A stretch of 64,000 nucleotides of DNA from Mesorhizobium sp. C432A. GTDB taxonomy: Bacteria; Pseudomonadota; Alphaproteobacteria; Rhizobiales; Rhizobiaceae. Where the stretch lies: positions 2,087,001 to 2,151,000 of the forward strand of contig NZ_CP100470.1 in NCBI RefSeq assembly GCF_030323145.1, given 5' to 3'. The notes under the pieces were generated by a model that was not told the origin of the DNA, searched no databases, and saw nothing but the letters and a program-made list of their open reading frames with translations. Positions 48,977 through 55,508 of this stretch are shown here, one piece after another. The position numbers were made by a program, and so were the translations under genes. Numbering within the stretch: position 1 is the stretch's first letter; every line of letters starts with the position of its first letter.

Positions 48977-51904
48977 TCAATGCGCCTCGTCCCAGTTGTT
49001 CGCTGCGCGGGCATCGACATGCAGCGGCACCGACATCGAGATGGCCGGCATCGGCGCGTTCTCCATCACCCTGCGCACCACGGGGATCGTCGCCTCGACT
49101 TCCGCTTCAACCGTCTCGAAGATCAATTCGTCATGCACCTGCAAGAGCATGCGGGCGGACAGGCCGGCCTTTTCCAGCGCCTCGTCCATATGCACCATGG
49201 CGCGGCGGATGATATCGGCAGCGGTGCCTTGCAGCCTGGCGTTGATCGAGGCGCGCTCGTTGAAGGCACGGATCGACGGGTTTGACGACCGGATCTCAGG
49301 ATAGTGGATGCGGCGGCCGAAGATGGTTTCGACGAAGCCATGCTCGCGGGCATAGGCTTTTGTTGCCTCGATATAGTCGCGGATGCCGGGGAAACGCTCG
49401 AAGTATTTCTTGATGTAGGCGCCGGCCTCCTCGCGCGGGATCGACAGCTGGTTGGCCAGCCCAAAGGCCGAGATGCCGTAGATGATGCCGAAATTGATCG
49501 CCTTGGCGCGGCGGCGCACTTCGGACGGCATGCCTTCGACCGGCACGTTGAACATTTCCGAGGCGGTGATGGCGTGGATGTCGGCGCCATCGGCGAAGGC
49601 TTGCTTCAACTGCGGGATTTCGGCGACGTGGGCAAGCACGCGCAATTCGATCTGGCTGTAGTCGGCCGAGACCAGTTTCTGGCCCTTGTCGGCGATGAAG
49701 GCGGTCCTGATCTTGCGTCCCTCCGCGGTGCGCACCGGGATGTTCTGCAGATTGGGGTCGGAGGAAGACAGCCGGCCCGTGGTCGTCGCGGCCAGCGCAT
49801 AGGAGGTGTGGACGCGCCTGGTGTCGGGATGGATGAAGCCCGGCAGCGCGTCGGTATAGGTCGATTTCAGCTTGGTCAGCTGGCGCCAGTCGACGATCTT
49901 GCGCGGCAGTTCGTGGCCTTCGGCGGCGAGGTCTTCCAGAAGCTGCGCGGAAGTCGACCATTGCCCGGTCTTGGTCTTGGAGCCGCCGGGCAGGCCCATG
50001 CGGCCGAACAGGATGTCGCCCAGCTGCTTTGGCGACCCGATGTTGATGCGCTCGCCGACAAGGCCGTAGATTTCCTCTTCCAGGCGTGCGGCGCCTTGCG
50101 CCAGCTCGCCGGAGAGCCGCGACAGGATCTGGCGGTCGACCGAGATGCCGCGCTGCTCCATCCGCGCCAGCACCGGCACCAGCGGCCGCTCCAGCCGCTC
50201 ATAGACCGAGACCAGGCCCTTGGCGGCCAGCCGCGGCTTCAGCACCTGCCATAGCCGCAGCGCTACGTCGGCATGGCCGGCGGCGTAGGCGGTCGCCCGG
50301 TCGATGTCGACCTGGTCGAACCCGACCGAGCTTCTGCCGGAGCCCGCGAGATCCTTGAGCGGCGTCGTGGCATGGCCGAGCCATTTGTCGGCAAGCGAGG
50401 ACAAAGTGTGGTGGCCGGTGCCGGCATCGAGCACATAGGAGATCAGCATAGTATCGTCGAAGGGCGCGATATCGATGCCGTGGCGGCTCATGACGACGAT
50501 GTCGTATTTGGCGTCCTGGGCGATCTTGAGCACCGATTTGTCTTCCAGCAGCGGCTTCAGCAGCGCCAGCGCCTCGCGGACCGGAATCTGGTTCTCCAGC
50601 GTGCCGCCGCCGAGCAGGTCGCCGGCGCCGCTCTTGTGGGCGAGCGGCACATAGGCGGCGCGGCCGGGGCCGATCGCCAGAGAGAAACCGATGAGGTCGG
50701 CCAGCATCGGATCGGAAGACGTGGTTTCGGTGTCGAAGGCGACGGTTCCGGTCTCCTTGGCCTGGGCCAGCCAGGCCTTGAGCGTCGGCGTGTCGCGGAT
50801 GGCGACATAGGCGGCGGGATCGATTTTGGCCGCGGTGGCCGTTTCCAGGCGAAGTGCGGCAAGCAGCGAAGGGGCGTCGCCGGCCTTGGCGGTTTCGGTT
50901 TTGGCTTCATCCTGTGTTGCCGCAGGCGCCGGTGTGCCGGAGCCGACATCGGGGCCATGCGCATTGTCGGCGCGCTCGACGGTGACGGCGACAGCCTGCA
51001 CATCGCCTGCTTCGGTGCTGGTCGCTTCAGCAACGCGCCGGGTCAGCGAGGTGAATTCCATGGTCTTGAGAAAGCCGATCAGCTTCGGCCCATCCGGCGC
51101 ATGCAGCACGAAATCGTCGAGCCCGTCGGTCACCGGCACGTCGTTCTTCAGCGTCACCAACTGGCGCGATATGCGCGCCTTGTCGGCATTGGCGATGATC
51201 GATTCACGCCTTTTTTCCTGCTTGATCTCGCTGGCCCTTGCGAGCAACCCGTCAAGGTCCCCGAACTGTTCCAGCAATTGCGCCGCCGTCTTCGGCCCGA
51301 TGCCGGGTACGCCCGGCACATTGTCGACGGAGTCGCCGGTCAGCGCCTGCAGGTCGATCATCTTTTCCGGCGGCACGCCCCATTTCTCGATGACTTCGGG
51401 GATGCCGATCTGGCGGTCCTTCATCGGGTCGTACATGCCGACCGTGGGTCCGACCAGCTGCATCAGATCCTTGTCGGAGGAGATGATAATGGTGTCGCCG
51501 CCGGCCTCGCACGCCAGCCTGGCATAAGTGGCGATGAGGTCGTCGGCCTCGTAGCCTTCGATCTCGATGCAAGGCAGGTTGAAGGCCACGGTTGCCTGGC
51601 GGATCAGACCGAATTGCGGGATCAGGTCTTCGGGCGGCGCGTTGCGGTTTGCCTTGTATTCCGGGTAGAGATCGTTGCGGAAGGTTTTCGACGAATAATC
51701 GAAAATGACCGCTAAATGCGTCGGCACAATGCCTACATCGGTGTTGCGGGCGTCCTGCATCAGCTTCCACAACATGTTGCAGAAGCCGGAGACCGCGCCG
51801 ACCGGTAGCCCATCGGATTTGCGGGTTAGCGGCGGCAGCGCATGATAGGCGCGAAAGATGTAACCGGAGCCGTCGATAAGGAAGAGATGATCGCCTTTTT
51901 TCAT
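48977..51904 (-). CDS. polA: DNA polymerase I
   Basis: A 975-residue full-length polymerase. The 5'-3' exonuclease domain is at 1-290 (LFLIDGSGYIFRAYHALPPL; IISSDKDLMQLVGP; GDSVDNVPGVPGIGPKTA). The 3'-5' exonuclease is at about 370-570 with the acidic pair retained (VAFDTETTSSDPML) and YAAGHADVALRLW. The polymerase domain has motif A SADYSQIELRVLAHV, finger helix RRRAKAINFGIIYGISAFGL and motif C LQVHDELIFE. ATG ending at 51904 gives the conserved N-terminus. It processes Okazaki fragments and fills repair gaps. Confidence 0.97.
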   Translation of the reverse strand: MKKGDHLFLIDGSGYIFRAYHALPPLTRKSDGLPVGAVSGFCNMLWKLMQDARNTDVGIVPTHLAVIFDYSSKTFRNDLYPEYKANRNAPPEDLIPQFGLIRQATVAFNLPCIEIEGYEADDLIATYARLACEAGGDTIIISSDKDLMQLVGPTVGMYDPMKDRQIGIPEVIEKWGVPPEKMIDLQALTGDSVDNVPGVPGIGPKTAAQLLEQFGDLDGLLARASEIKQEKRRESIIANADKARISRQLVTLKNDVPVTDGLDDFVLHAPDGPKLIGFLKTMEFTSLTRRVAEATSTEAGDVQAVAVTVERADNAHGPDVGSGTPAPAATQDEAKTETAKAGDAPSLLAALRLETATAAKIDPAAYVAIRDTPTLKAWLAQAKETGTVAFDTETTSSDPMLADLIGFSLAIGPGRAAYVPLAHKSGAGDLLGGGTLENQIPVREALALLKPLLEDKSVLKIAQDAKYDIVVMSRHGIDIAPFDDTMLISYVLDAGTGHHTLSSLADKWLGHATTPLKDLAGSGRSSVGFDQVDIDRATAYAAGHADVALRLWQVLKPRLAAKGLVSVYERLERPLVPVLARMEQRGISVDRQILSRLSGELAQGAARLEEEIYGLVGERINIGSPKQLGDILFGRMGLPGGSKTKTGQWSTSAQLLEDLAAEGHELPRKIVDWRQLTKLKSTYTDALPGFIHPDTRRVHTSYALAATTTGRLSSSDPNLQNIPVRTAEGRKIRTAFIADKGQKLVSADYSQIELRVLAHVAEIPQLKQAFADGADIHAITASEMFNVPVEGMPSEVRRRAKAINFGIIYGISAFGLANQLSIPREEAGAYIKKYFERFPGIRDYIEATKAYAREHGFVETIFGRRIHYPEIRSSNPSIRAFNERASINARLQGTAADIIRRAMVHMDEALEKAGLSARMLLQVHDELIFETVEAEVEATIPVVRRVMENAPMPAISMSVPLHVDARAANNWDEAH

Positions 51905-52039
51905 GCCGGCAGGGATAGCGCGGCGGGACGGCGCGGTCCATGGCAAAGGCGGGCTTCCAACAGGTGTTGCGGCGACATGCTGACAGAGCCTGCCTGCCGA
52001 TAGGCCCTGCTGCTGTTTGCCTCGGCGCTCACGGCGATG

Positions 52040-52093
52040 TTACAAAAGTGTAATTTTTGTGCCCTTGAAACGCCACGATCCGAGACACAAATA
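52040..52093 (+). promoter_or_regulatory. Promoter and inverted repeat upstream of the polA-adjacent sRNA
   Basis: TTGAAA (52065-52070), a 17-base spacer and CAAATA (52088-52093) form a plausible sigma-70 promoter whose start point would fall near 52100. Directly upstream, TTACA-AAAG-TGTAA (52040-52053) is a perfect inverted repeat and may bind a regulator of this promoter or of polA on the other strand. Confidence 0.5.
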
Positions 52094-52099
52094 AAGGTC

Positions 52100-52244
52100 A
52101 TCGGCAGTTTTCGCCGAGTCCGGAGCAAGGCCCGTCCCCCGCCTATCCCGGACAATTGCGGCAGCCTATCCCCCCTCTCCGGGCTGCCGCATCGTTTCGA
52201 GTAAAGACCGCCGTGGTTCCCCTCCACCACGGCGGTTCTTTTTT
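52100..52244 (+). ncRNA. Candidate trans-acting small RNA divergent from polA
   Basis: About 145 nucleotides with four consecutive stem-loops and a terminator. SL1 is TCGGC/GCCGA (52101-52117). SL2 is GTCCGG/CCGGAC (52118-52153) with a C-rich loop. SL3 is GCGGCAGCC/GGCTGCCGC (52158-52190), whose loop TATCCCCCCTCTCCG could pair with Shine-Dalgarno sequences. The last is a 10-bp terminator stem. From memory, the Sinorhizobium sRNA Smr7C (alpha-r7 family) lies next to polA and is about 150 nt, so this is a likely homologue; no alignment could be run. No frame of coding quality exists here. Confidence 0.65.
52207..52244 (+). terminator. Rho-independent terminator of the sRNA
   Basis: ACCGCCGTGG (52207-52216) and CCACGGCGGT (52227-52236) form a perfect 10-bp stem, followed by TCTTTTTT. 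There is no plus-strand protein gene upstream for it to serve, which is itself evidence for an independent transcript. Confidence 0.85.
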
Positions 52245-52348
52245 GCCTTCTGAAAAGTGGTTACGGTGCGTGGTCTAACGATCGCGGGCTTTTCGTTTTG
52301 ATGCGCTGCCTTTACGGTTCGGCCACCGAAAAGAAAGGCCCGCAAGAC

Positions 52349-53734
52349 ATGTCCTCAATTACCCCCGTCCTCGACCGTCTCGATAAAAATCTCGACCAGA
52401 GCCTGGAGCGCCTGTTCGGCCTGCTCCGCATCAAGTCGATCTCCACCGATTCCGACTATGCCGCCGACTGCCGCAAGGCCGCGGAGTGGCTGGTGTCGGA
52501 GCTCAAGCTGATCGGCTTCGACGCTTCCGTGCGCGACACGCCGGGACACCCGATGGTGGTTGCGCAGCATGAAGGCCCGGCCGGCTCGCCGCATGTGCTG
52601 TTTTACGGCCATTACGACGTGCAGCCGGTCGACCCGATCGAGCTTTGGGAGAACGACCCGTTCGCACCGGCGGTCAAGGAGATCGAGCCCGGTCACAAGG
52701 TAATCACCGGCCGTGGCTCGGCCGACGACAAGGGGCAGCTGATGACTTTCGTCGAGGCCTGCCGCGCCTGGAAGCAGGTGCATGGCAATCTGCCTTGCCG
52801 CATCACCATCCTGTTCGAGGGCGAGGAGGAGTCCGGTTCGCCGTCGCTGAAGCCGTTCCTCGAGGCCAATGCCGATGAGCTGAAGGCCGATTTCGCGCTG
52901 GTCTGCGATACGGGCATGTGGGACCGCGAAACGCCGTCGATCTGCGTTTCGCTGCGCGGAATGGTCGGCGAGGAGGTCACGGTCAAGGCCGCCGATCGCG
53001 ACCTGCATTCGGGCCTCTATGGCGGCGCCGCCGCCAACCCGATCCGCATCCTGGCGAAAATCCTGGCCGACATCCATGACGAGAACGGCCACATCGCCAT
53101 TCCCGGTTTCTATGACGGGGTCGAGGAGACGCCGTCGCAGATCCTGAAGTCATGGGAGACGCTGGGCGAGACCGCAGAAAGCTTCCTCGGGCCGATCGGC
53201 CTGTCGATCCCGTCGGGCGAGAGGGGCCGCTCGGTGCTGGAACTGACCTGGGCGCGGCCGACGGCCGAGTTCAACGGCATCATCGGCGGCTATACTGGCA
53301 AGGGGTTCAAGACGGTGATCGCCGCGGAAGCGTCGTCGAAAATCTCCTTCCGCCTCGTCCACAAGCAGGACCCCGAGAAGGTCCGCGCCGCCTTCCGAAA
53401 ATTCGTCGAGGCGCGCATTCCCGCCGACTGCTCGGTGGAATTCCACCCGCATGGCGGCGGGCCGGCAATTCAGCTTTCCTACGACTCGCCATTCCTGGCC
53501 AAGGCCAAGACTGCGCTGTCGGATGAATGGCCGAAGCCAGCGGTGACAACGGGCAGCGGCGGCTCGATACCGGTGGTCGGCGACTTCCAGACCTATCTCG
53601 GCATGGAATCGCTGCTGGTCGGGTTCGGCCTCGACGACGACCGCATCCACTCGCCCAACGAGAAATACGAGCTGACCTCCTTCCACAAGGGCCAGCGCTC
53701 CTGGGCGCGCATTCTCGATGCGCTGACGCGCTGA
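52349..53734 (+). CDS. M20 family metallopeptidase/dipeptidase
   Basis: A 461-residue cytoplasmic zinc peptidase (ArgE/DapE/CNDP-like). The metal ligands are readable in order: FYGHYDVQPVDPIEL (His), GRGSADDKGQLMTF (bridging Asp), FEGEEESGSPSL (general base Glu and ligand Glu), LVCDTGMWDRE (Asp), IHSPNEKYEL (His). The lid/dimerisation domain begins at SLRGMVGEEVTVKAADRDLHSG. The length and VQPVDP suit di- or tripeptide hydrolysis rather than a biosynthetic deacylase. ATG at 52349 gives the family N-terminus. It is 105 bases after the sRNA terminator. Confidence 0.9.
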   Translation: MSSITPVLDRLDKNLDQSLERLFGLLRIKSISTDSDYAADCRKAAEWLVSELKLIGFDASVRDTPGHPMVVAQHEGPAGSPHVLFYGHYDVQPVDPIELWENDPFAPAVKEIEPGHKVITGRGSADDKGQLMTFVEACRAWKQVHGNLPCRITILFEGEEESGSPSLKPFLEANADELKADFALVCDTGMWDRETPSICVSLRGMVGEEVTVKAADRDLHSGLYGGAAANPIRILAKILADIHDENGHIAIPGFYDGVEETPSQILKSWETLGETAESFLGPIGLSIPSGERGRSVLELTWARPTAEFNGIIGGYTGKGFKTVIAAEASSKISFRLVHKQDPEKVRAAFRKFVEARIPADCSVEFHPHGGGPAIQLSYDSPFLAKAKTALSDEWPKPAVTTGSGGSIPVVGDFQTYLGMESLLVGFGLDDDRIHSPNEKYELTSFHKGQRSWARILDALTR

Positions 53735-53768
53735 GGAGGCTGGGAAGTTTTCTTGTTGATTTTTCAGC

Positions 53769-53801
53769 GGATCGCGGCGAGGACGAGTTACGCCGCGATC
53801 C
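53769..53801 (+). other. Leader hairpin ahead of the RNase D-type gene
   Basis: GGATCGCGGCG (53769-53779) and CGCCGCGATCC (53791-53801) are exact complements around an 11-base loop. The stem ends only a few bases before the CGGAGAAAACC ribosome site of the exonuclease gene. It may be the 3' hairpin of the peptidase message, a leader controlling translation, or both. Confidence 0.5.
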
Positions 53802-53811
53802 GGAGAAAACC

Positions 53812-54432
53812 ATGCCCGACATCCGCTTCCACAAGAACGATCTGCCCGACCTCGCCCACTACAATGTCGACGCGGTGGCCATCGATACCGAGACGCTGGG
53901 GTTGAACCCGCACCGCGACCGGCTGTGCGTGGTGCAGATCTCGCCCGGCGATGGCTCGGCCGACGTGATCCAGATCGCGCCCGGCCAGAAGAAAGCGCCG
54001 AACCTCGTCAGCCTGCTCCGCAACCGCGGCATATCGAAACTGTTCCACTACGGCCGTTTCGACCTCGCCGTGCTCTACAACGCCTTCGGCGTCATGCCGG
54101 AGCCGGTGTTCTGCACCAAGATCGCCTCGCGGCTGACCCGCACCTATACCGACCGGCACGGGCTGAAGGACATCTGCTTCGAACTGCTTGGCGTCGGCCT
54201 GTCGAAGGCGCAGCAATCGTCGGACTGGGCGGCCGAGACCCTGTCGCCCGAACAGCTCGAATATGCCGCTTCCGACGTTCTCTATCTGCACCGTCTGCGC
54301 GAGGTGCTGGCTGGACGCCTGGCGCGGGACGGGCGCACCAAGGAAGCCGACGCCTGCTTCCGCTTCCTGCCGACGCGTGCCAAGCTCGATTTGATGGGTT
54401 GGGACGAAGAGGATATTTTTGCCCACAGCTGA
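53812..54432 (+). CDS. RNase D-type 3'-5' exonuclease
   Basis: A 206-residue protein made of the DEDDy exonuclease domain alone, without the HRDC domains of E. coli RNase D, as is usual in rhizobia. Catalytic acids: DTET (VDAVAIDTETLGLNP), Asp in LFHYGRFDLAVLYN, and Tyr/Asp in QLEYAASDVLYLHRLRE. It probably trims tRNA or other structured RNA 3' ends. The ATG at 53812 follows CGGAGAAAACC; the frame opens further back only within the peptidase gene. Confidence 0.88.
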   Translation: MPDIRFHKNDLPDLAHYNVDAVAIDTETLGLNPHRDRLCVVQISPGDGSADVIQIAPGQKKAPNLVSLLRNRGISKLFHYGRFDLAVLYNAFGVMPEPVFCTKIASRLTRTYTDRHGLKDICFELLGVGLSKAQQSSDWAAETLSPEQLEYAASDVLYLHRLREVLAGRLARDGRTKEADACFRFLPTRAKLDLMGWDEEDIFAHS

Positions 54433-54513
54433 TGGCCTTCGGATAACGCTTCCGGCAGCCTTGGAACCAGACACGCGTCGTGGCGTTTCTGTCGACTCAA
54501 TGAGGGGGATGAC

Positions 54514-54720
54514 GTGGCAGACCGCAAACCGATAGCGTCCGCCCCGACGGATGGGTCCAAGGTCACTGTTCTGTGGAAGGACGGCGCCGGCGTCGTCAGC
54601 GAATCCGTCGGGCAATATCGCGACGGCGCCTGGTGGGTCTACACCGACAGCGATACCCAGAAAAAGGTCGACCCGACCAGCTGGCGGCCAGTCTCCAGCG
54701 ACGATGACGACGATCAATGA
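54514..54720 (+). CDS. Small acidic-tailed hypothetical protein
   Basis: A 68-residue soluble protein starting with GTG after GAGGGGGATGAC. The sequence has a compact beta-like core (PTDGSKVTVLWKDGAGVVSE; GQYRDGAWWVYTDSD) and ends in SSDDDDDQ. The WWVYTDSDTQKKVDPTSWRPV pattern suggests a small domain, but I cannot name the family. Codon use matches its neighbours, supporting a real gene. Confidence 0.65.
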   Translation: MADRKPIASAPTDGSKVTVLWKDGAGVVSESVGQYRDGAWWVYTDSDTQKKVDPTSWRPVSSDDDDDQ

Positions 54721-54825
54721 GCGCCGCTGGCGGGTGCAACTGCTTTCGCATAGCCTGAAGTGGTTGATATCGAGGCCGATTCGGGGCCTTCCGCTCCGTA
54801 GCCTCTCTTCCTGGAGGAACGCGTC

Positions 54826-55080
54826 ATGGGCATCGAAAGCCTTCTCATCTTCATCATAATCGGCGCCATTGCCGGCTGGCTCGCCGGCCTCATCGTCTCG
54901 GGCTTCGGCTTCGGCCTCATCGGCAACATCATCGTCGGCATTATCGGCGCCCTGATCGCCGGCTGGCTATTTCCAAGGCTCGGCTTCGCTATCGGCGGCG
55001 GCATTCTGGCTGCCATCATCAACGCCACGATCGGCGCCGTCATCCTGCTGGTGCTGGTCAAGGTTCTGAAGCGAGCTTGA
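54826..55080 (+). CDS. GlsB/YeaQ/YmgE family membrane protein
   Basis: An 84-residue protein composed of three hydrophobic, Gly/Ile-rich helices (LLIFIIIGAIAGWLAGLIV; IIVGIIGALIAGWLF; IINATIGAVILLVLVKVL). This is the transglycosylase-associated/GlsB-type family commonly induced by envelope or osmotic stress; the biochemical role is unknown. CTTCCTGGAGGAACGCGTC gives a strong GGAGG before the ATG. Confidence 0.85.
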   Translation: MGIESLLIFIIIGAIAGWLAGLIVSGFGFGLIGNIIVGIIGALIAGWLFPRLGFAIGGGILAAIINATIGAVILLVLVKVLKRA

Positions 55081-55100
55081 CGCTCTAAGTTTCATTCAAC

Positions 55101-55140
55101 GCAATTCCTCAGGAGAAAGCCTGTGCTTTCCTGGAATTGC
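55101..55140. repeat. Short palindromic element (GCAATTCC...GGAATTGC)
   Basis: A nearly perfect 40-base hairpin: GCAATTCC and GGAATTGC outer arms, AGGAGAAAGC and GCTTTCCT inner arms, CTGT loop. Its ends match the longer element at 4953-5020. It lies between two small membrane-protein genes. Confidence 0.7.
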
Positions 55141-55157
55141 TGCCAAAGGAGCGCGCC

Positions 55158-55304
55158 GTGAAACAGAACACTCTCTATCTCCTTGTCGGCGCGCTCGTTG
55201 TCGTGGTCATCGCGCTCGGTGCATATGTCTATCACGAACAGACCAAGCCCAAGGGCGTCGAACTGAAGATCGACGACAAGGGCATTTCGATCCAGCAGAA
55301 TTGA
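55158..55304 (+). CDS. 48-residue single-helix membrane protein
   Basis: A short gene starting GTG at 55158, with AAAGGAG seven bases upstream. The product has one N-terminal helix (LYLLVGALVVVVIALGAYVY), then a charged tail (HEQTKPKGVELKIDDKGISIQQN). The shape, N-in short helix and soluble tail, is well conserved in rhizobial small proteins as I recall, but no role is known. It follows the GlsB-type gene and the palindromic element. Confidence 0.7.
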   Translation: MKQNTLYLLVGALVVVVIALGAYVYHEQTKPKGVELKIDDKGISIQQN

Positions 55305-55394
55305 AATATTCGGGGTAGCCAGGGCCTCTGCCTTTTGCGGCAGACAGGCCGCGAGGATGCGCCTTTCGGACCCAGTTGGCGGCAGCGGATTTTA

Positions 55395-55450
55395 GAAATT
55401 CTTAAGGAATTTCAGAAGGGTGCATAAACCCTGCTTTAACGCGCCCTTAA
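55395..55450 (+). promoter_or_regulatory. CtrA box (TTAA-N7-TTAA) and inverted repeat upstream of the PBP gene
   Basis: TTAACGCGCCCTTAA at 55436-55450 is an exact TTAA-N7-TTAA full site for the alphaproteobacterial cell-cycle regulator CtrA, 58 bases before the penicillin-binding-protein ATG. Slightly upstream, GAAATTC (55395-55401) and GAATTTC (55407-55413) form an inverted repeat. Position and match quality support cell-cycle control of the downstream cell-wall gene. Confidence 0.6.
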
Positions 55451-55508
55451 ACCGCCGCATCTACCCTCCAACCCGAGCGCCATTGATACCGGGAAGACAG
55501 CGCAACGC

